Shown here: piece after piece, positions 59,446 through 64,000 of the stretch
Numbering within the stretch: position 1 is the first letter of the stretch
Layout: each line of letters starts with the position of its first letter
Source: Gammaproteobacteria bacterium
Lineage (GTDB): Bacteria; Pseudomonadota; Gammaproteobacteria; Burkholderiales; Gallionellaceae
Direction of reading: 5' to 3'
Assembly: GCA_018813765.1 (NCBI GenBank)
Contig: JAHJBC010000006.1
Coordinates: 248,001 to 312,000, forward strand
DNA: 64,000 nt
Position numbers and translations under genes: made by a program
Notes under the pieces: model-generated
Databases searched by the model: none
What the model was told of the DNA's origin: nothing
The model's input: only the letters and a program-made list of their open reading frames with translations

Positions 59446-62400
59446 CCGCACGCCCCGATCGCACCGCAACTGGTGCAAAACTCGCAGCCGTCCTTCTTGA
59501 TCAGCGTGGCGTTGCCGCATTCCTTGCACTGCTTGCCGACGATGGGCTTGAGAACTGAAGTCGGCTTGATATGACCTTCCGGGATCTCCAGCACACCCAT
59601 CTGCTGCACCGGGTAGCCGTGCTCGTCGAGGACGCCGAGCATGGCGTAGCGGTGGATGATGAGTTGCGCCACGTAGGAGACGGTGGAAGGATAGCTTTCC
59701 ATCTTGTTGCCGCCGGGCACGCGCGCCATGAAGTCGCCCAGCGGTTCGCCGAAATTCAGCAGCTTGCGCAGTTTCATGCCGATCCAGGCCGGGTCGATCA
59801 CTCGCATGTCGAGACTCAGCACCTTGCACAGGCCGTCGAGCGCGCGCGGATACACGCCGGATAGCCACATCGAATAAGGGCGGCGCTGTCCGTCCGGCAG
59901 CATCAGTTCCTTCAGGCCCAGCACGAAGTCGTCGCCGGTGCCCGCGTTGGAGATGTCCACCGTCCAGCTCATGGTGCCGTCGACGCCGGTCTTGGGTTCC
60001 TTCTTCGCGAACAGCGCGTCCATCATCGGCGTGGTCTCGCCGTCGCAGATCTCCAGCGCGCCCAGTTGTTCGATGCGGAATTTGAGCAAATGCGCGAACG
60101 CTGCGACCAGGCTCGGCATGCGCTTCACCTCGCCGTCCGGGGGCATCGGCATGTCGAAAGCGTCGTCGCCCGCCGACTTCATCAGCATCTCCAACTTCAT
60201 GCGTATCCACACCGGGTCGCGCGTGCGCATGTCCATCGACAGCGATTTTGCCAGCGCGCCGAGTCCGCGCGGTTGTTCTGAACCGTTCACCCACACTTCG
60301 AACGGATGGTTGCAACCGTTCTTAGTGTGTGACACGAAGGCGACGAAACTGCCGAGCGGATGTTTGACGACCGGCGAGGTCCAGCCTTCGCTGCCGGCGG
60401 GCAGAGAAGGGCGGCCGGGCCAGCGCAGCGAAGCGAGCGCGGGCTTGGGCGCGGTCTCCAGCACGATGCGCCTGTCCTGGTCGAACACGAAGTCCTGCGG
60501 CTGATCTTCCGCCTTCTTCTCCGGGGTGACCGACAGCACCGAGCCCAGCACGCTGTTGGGTCGATAGGTGGCAAGGCCTTTCAGTCCCGCCTTCCATGCT
60601 TCGGTGTAGAGGTCCTTGAAATCCTCATACGGGTAGTCGGCCGGCACGTTCACCGTCTTGCTGATCGAGGTGTCGATGAACGGCGCCACGGCGGCGACCA
60701 TCTTCATGTGGTCGATGGCGCTGATCTCCAGTGCCGTCACGAACGACTCCGGCAGTTTGTCGATGTCGCCGCCTTGCTGCTTGAATACGCGCCAGGCATG
60801 GTCTTCCACCGGGTAATCCTTGGTCGTCCCGTCCATCATGCGTTTCTTGCGCGTGTAGAACCAGGAGAACGCGGGCTCGATGCCGTTGGAAGCGTTGTCG
60901 GCGAAGGCCAGCGAGATGGTGCCGGTCGGTGCGATGGAAAGCAGGTGGCTGTTGCGGATGCCGTGCTTGCGTATCTTGTCCTTGATCTCGTCCGGCAGGC
61001 GCGAGGCGAAGCGTGGAGCAGCCAGATATTTTTCCGCCTCCAGCAGCGGGAAGGCGCCGCGTTCCTGCGCCAGATCGACCGAGGCCAGATATGCCTCGTC
61101 GCGCATGATGCGCGTGATGTCGGCGGCGAAAGTGCGCGCCGCGTCGGTGTCGTAACGCAAGCCCAGCATCACCAGCGCATCGCCCAAGCCGGTGAAACCC
61201 AGCCCGACGCGGCGCTTGTTCTGCGCTTCCTGCTGTTGTTCCGGCAGCGGCCAGGCGGTCACGTCGAGCACGTTGTCCAGCATGCGCACCGAGACGCGCA
61301 CCAATTGCTTGAAGGGTTCGTAGTCGAAGCCTGCATGTTTGGAGAACGGGTTCTTCACCATGCGAGAAAGGTCGATGGAGCCGAGACAGCAGCAACCGTA
61401 GGGCGGCAGCGGCTGTTCCGCACAGTTGTGGACATACAAACCATTGGCATCGAAGGCATGCACATCGGCCACCGTCACGTCGTACACATCTTCAACACCA
61501 TCGTCTTCCAGCGACAGCACGGTGGCAACGAAACGTTCGGCGTTCGGCTTGCGCTGATAGCTGGCCAGCAAGCCATTCAGTCTGTCCATCTTGTCGCTGT
61601 CGGCAAAACCGATCAGTTCGGCATAACGTCCGATGTTCTCGCCGCTGATGATGAGTTCGTGCAGGGGCTGGCACTCGTATTGTTTCGCGCCGCCCTTGCC
61701 GTCCGGCAATTCCTTCATGCCACCGGGACGGCGATTCTGGTAGATGGTGGAAACGATACCGAGGCGTTGCAGCATGCGCTGTACCGCTTGCAGATTGCCG
61801 AGGTCGATCTGGGTCAGGCGAACGCTGATCCCTTTATCCTGCGAGCCTTGCACCGAGCCGTCGGCATCGAACATGCCGCGCAGCGCGCCGCGATAGAAAT
61901 CGGACGAGCAGGTTTCCATGGCGGAAGTGAATCGCTTGTTGCCGGGCGTCAGGCCCAGCTCCAGTGCCAGGGTGCGCAATGCGCCTGTCGCCAGACGGTA
62001 TTCGCCGCGCCCATCGACCGGCTTCTGCCAGCCGTTGAAATCGGAACGATGCGGCAGCGCGCGCGCCGCCTGCTCGGCAGTACGCATGACCCCGGCAACC
62101 CCGGCGGAGATCGGCATGTCCGCGCCATTGGCGACCTTCAGTACGGCGGCATCCCAGACGCTCAGCACCGCCTTGTCGTTCTTGAGTGTGCCGTCGCCGA
62201 TCAGCAGGCCGATCAGGTAACCCTCGTCTTCATTGTGTGCGCCGCTCCAGGCTTGCATGGCGCGATGATCGTGCAGCACGATCCGGTCGTCGGCACGCAA
62301 CTCGCCCGCGTTGACCCATTCCGTTTCGCGTATGTAGCGCGTCATGCGCGAAACGCGCAGCACCGGATGGTCGGCGGTCAGACGCAAGGTATGTCCTTCG

Positions 62401-63602
62401 GCAGTCTTCAGGCGCAGCACCGGCTTGGTGCCGGTAAAGAAGAAGCCTTGCGACTCGGTCGGGTAGGACTTGCCGTCGACGATCGCGGCGAACGGCTTAC
62501 CGATCAATTCGCGCACCTGACGCGCGCCTAGCCCGGTCATCACCCAGGTGTCGGCGGTAACGCAGGGGTTGGTCGCCTCGATGACCTCGCAATACGACAG
62601 GTTGTTGTCGCGGTTCATCAGGTCGATGAATAGCACGCCCGGTTCGGCATGGTCGTAGGTGCTGGCGATGATCTGCTTCCACAGGTCGGTGGCGCGCACC
62701 TTGCGGTACACCCACTTGCCGTCGGCGCGCTGCGTTGCCCCCGCGGCCTTGATCGCATCGGAGGGCGCGGCGCTGTGCACCAGTTCGAATTCGCCGTCCG
62801 CTTCCACGGCCTGCATCAGCGCATCGGTCACGCCGACCGAGATGTTGAAGTTGCGCAGGTCGCCCTGGTCCTTGGCACTGATGAATTTCTCGATGTCGGG
62901 GTGGTCGCAGCGCAGCACGCCCATCTGCGCGCCGCGGCGCGCACCGGCCGATTCCACCGTCTCGCAGGAGCGGTCGAACACGCGCATGTAGGAGATGGGG
63001 CCGCTGGCGCGCGAGTTGGTGCCTTTGACGTGGGCGCCCTCGGGGCGGATGCTGGAAAAGTCGTAACCCACGCCGCCGCCGCGGCGCATGGTCTCGGCCG
63101 CCTGCTGCAGCGCGTCGTAGATGCCGGGCTTGCCGTCGCTGAGGCCGGAGATGGCATCGCCCACCGGCTGCACGAAGCAGTTGATGAGTGTGGCCTGAAT
63201 CTTCAATCCGGCGGCGGAGTTGATGCGGCCCGCGGGCACGAAGCCGTTCTCCTGCGCGTCGAAGAAGGCCTGCTCCCATTTGGCGCGGTCTTCCGGTTTC
63301 TCGGCCTGCGCCAGTCCGCGCGCGACGCGGCGGCGCACGTCCTGTACGCTCTTCTCGTCGGCTTCGGCGTATTTTTCCAGCAGCACTTCGGTGCTGATCT
63401 CTTGTGTGGTCACTGCGCTTTCATTGCTCATGTTCTGTACCAGTTCGCTCAGTAACTGCTCTCCGCTGTTCTGACTTTTATCGGGGTGTTTTGACTGACT
63501 CTTTCGGTGGGGTACCGGGTGTCGACCGGAGGGATTCTTCTGCGTGGCGGTGGATTCGGAATCGCTTTGGGCGGATGAAGATATGCTCTCGGAATCGAAC
63601 AC
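59442..63602 (-). CDS. nrdJ: class II (adenosylcobalamin-dependent) ribonucleoside-diphosphate reductase, intein-containing
   Basis: 1386 aa; [40 protein letters not shown]-[intein][20 protein letters not shown]; APTGTISL; C-terminal CKECG/CTSCG; start may be at 63431. Confidence 0.92.
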   Translation of the reverse strand: MFDSESISSSAQSDSESTATQKNPSGRHPVPHRKSQSKHPDKSQNSGEQLLSELVQNMSNESAVTTQEISTEVLLEKYAEADEKSVQDVRRRVARGLAQAEKPEDRAKWEQAFFDAQENGFVPAGRINSAAGLKIQATLINCFVQPVGDAISGLSDGKPGIYDALQQAAETMRRGGGVGYDFSSIRPEGAHVKGTNSRASGPISYMRVFDRSCETVESAGARRGAQMGVLRCDHPDIEKFISAKDQGDLRNFNISVGVTDALMQAVEADGEFELVHSAAPSDAIKAAGATQRADGKWVYRKVRATDLWKQIIASTYDHAEPGVLFIDLMNRDNNLSYCEVIEATNPCVTADTWVMTGLGARQVRELIGKPFAAIVDGKSYPTESQGFFFTGTKPVLRLKTAEGHTLRLTADHPVLRVSRMTRYIRETEWVNAGELRADDRIVLHDHRAMQAWSGAHNEDEGYLIGLLIGDGTLKNDKAVLSVWDAAVLKVANGADMPISAGVAGVMRTAEQAARALPHRSDFNGWQKPVDGRGEYRLATGALRTLALELGLTPGNKRFTSAMETCSSDFYRGALRGMFDADGSVQGSQDKGISVRLTQIDLGNLQAVQRMLQRLGIVSTIYQNRRPGGMKELPDGKGGAKQYECQPLHELIISGENIGRYAELIGFADSDKMDRLNGLLASYQRKPNAERFVATVLSLEDDGVEDVYDVTVADVHAFDANGLYVHNCAEQPLPPYGCCCLGSIDLSRMVKNPFSKHAGFDYEPFKQLVRVSVRMLDNVLDVTAWPLPEQQQEAQNKRRVGLGFTGLGDALVMLGLRYDTDAARTFAADITRIMRDEAYLASVDLAQERGAFPLLEAEKYLAAPRFASRLPDEIKDKIRKHGIRNSHLLSIAPTGTISLAFADNASNGIEPAFSWFYTRKKRMMDGTTKDYPVEDHAWRVFKQQGGDIDKLPESFVTALEISAIDHMKMVAAVAPFIDTSISKTVNVPADYPYEDFKDLYTEAWKAGLKGLATYRPNSVLGSVLSVTPEKKAEDQPQDFVFDQDRRIVLETAPKPALASLRWPGRPSLPAGSEGWTSPVVKHPLGSFVAFVSHTKNGCNHPFEVWVNGSEQPRGLGALAKSLSMDMRTRDPVWIRMKLEMLMKSAGDDAFDMPMPPDGEVKRMPSLVAAFAHLLKFRIEQLGALEICDGETTPMMDALFAKKEPKTGVDGTMSWTVDISNAGTGDDFVLGLKELMLPDGQRRPYSMWLSGVYPRALDGLCKVLSLDMRVIDPAWIGMKLRKLLNFGEPLGDFMARVPGGNKMESYPSTVSYVAQLIIHRYAMLGVLDEHGYPVQQMGVLEIPEGHIKPTSVLKPIVGKQCKECGNATLIKKDGCEFCTSCGAIGACG
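61425..62564 (-). mobile_element. 380-aa intein with LAGLIDADG homing endonuclease motifs
   Basis: Begins [48 protein letters not shown]; ends [24 protein letters not shown] followed by Cys+1. Confidence 0.93.
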
Positions 63603-63651
63603 GATGCTACCCCCTTGATTGCATGGAATACTTGTGCCGGAAAACGAAAAA

Positions 63652-63698
63652 CCACTATATCTAGTGGTCTATCGTCTGGATTCGACTAATTGTAGGGG
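63652..63698 (-). promoter_or_regulatory. putative tandem NrdR boxes upstream of the class II RNR gene
   Basis: Box1 ccaCTATATCTAGtgg (63652-63667) and box2 cgaCTAATTGTAGggg (63683-63698); cores offset by exactly 31 bp. Confidence 0.78.
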
Positions 63699-63788
63699 GG
63701 TGAAAAGTTTTTTCAAGCGATAAATTTTATTGTGAACATTGACGGCCGGGGGGTGAAGCGTTAAGACGAATCTGATTAAGTCCTCATT

Positions 63789-63858
63789 CGTCATTCCGGC
63801 GAAGGCCGGAATCCAGTGCTTTCAATGAACTGGACACCGGCCTTCGCCGGTGTGACGG
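63789..63858. repeat. CGTCATTCCGGCGAAGGCCGGAATCCAG...CTGGACACCGGCCTTCGCCGGTGTGACGG inverted repeat
   Basis: Two inverted hairpin arms; family of 8896-8983. Confidence 0.85.
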
Positions 63859-63902
63859 ACTTAATCAGACCTTCCCTTAGGAAATCTTGCGGCTCGAATC
63901 GA

Positions 63903-64000
63903 TCACTGACCCGCGCAGCTCAGTTTCAGCCTGTCGTCCTTGCCGCTGAGAACGGGCAGGGTGGCAGAAAGGACCGCGCTGCCGTCTCCGCATCTCCATT
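63903..64000 (-). CDS. C-terminal fragment of unknown protein (runs off right edge)
   Basis: Reverse translation ...WRCGDGSAVLSATLPVLSGKDDRLKLSCAGQ*. Confidence 0.4.
   Translation of the reverse strand, partial: WRCGDGSAVLSATLPVLSGKDDRLKLSCAGQ

Noticed and set aside
60360-62531. 723-aa plus-strand ORF opposite the RNR gene
   Set aside because: Antisense artefact of GC-rich third positions; composition (QRQH-rich, no recognisable domain) and exact overlap with a well-supported intein-containing RNR
63603-63900. Cobalamin riboswitch upstream of the B12-dependent RNR
   Set aside because: No recognisable B12-box-like sequence by eye; palindromes there fit NrdR boxes and a dispersed repeat better

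Overview
The window is a betaproteobacterial chromosome segment; gene content suggests Nitrosomonadales/Gallionellaceae, but that placement is inference. (i) ~1-13.8 kb is housekeeping: PiT phosphate transporter (partial), suhB-like IMPase, trmJ, cysE, a complete isc operon (iscR-iscS-iscU-iscA-hscB-hscA-fdx-iscX), dsbB, SirB-like protein, cytochrome b561, a BaiN/HI0933-type flavoprotein, a c4-like diheme cytochrome and a NapC/NirT tetraheme cytochrome. (ii) ~14-51 kb is a large exosortase-B/EpsH (methanolan-like) exopolysaccharide locus with a PEP-CTERM protein. It holds epsB/D/H/I/E/L/F/G homologues, about ten glycosyltransferases, Wzx/Wzy-like proteins, a UbiA-HAD + SMR + GT39 module, several LbH acyltransferases and an inserted GMC-oxidoreductase/acyltransferase block with an ISL3 remnant. 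(iii) ~51.5-59.4 kb has two receiver-type regulators and a tightly coupled NadE-like / AsnB / AMP-ligase / tandem PrmC-like methyltransferase cassette. (iv) ~59.4-63.6 kb is a class II ribonucleotide reductase split by a LAGLIDADG intein at its catalytic cysteine, preceded by a probable tandem NrdR box pair. Main second-look items: the NadE-AsnB-ligase-MTase cassette (one MTase has NPPY changed to GPPF), the putative lipid-linked pentose module, a 69-aa twin-arginine ORF coupled to a GMC flavoprotein, a G10-tract frameshift in an acyltransferase, palindromic keyword repeats in the isc spacers, and an in-frame palindromic repeat inside a flavoprotein gene. All family calls come from reading motifs in the translations; no database search was run.
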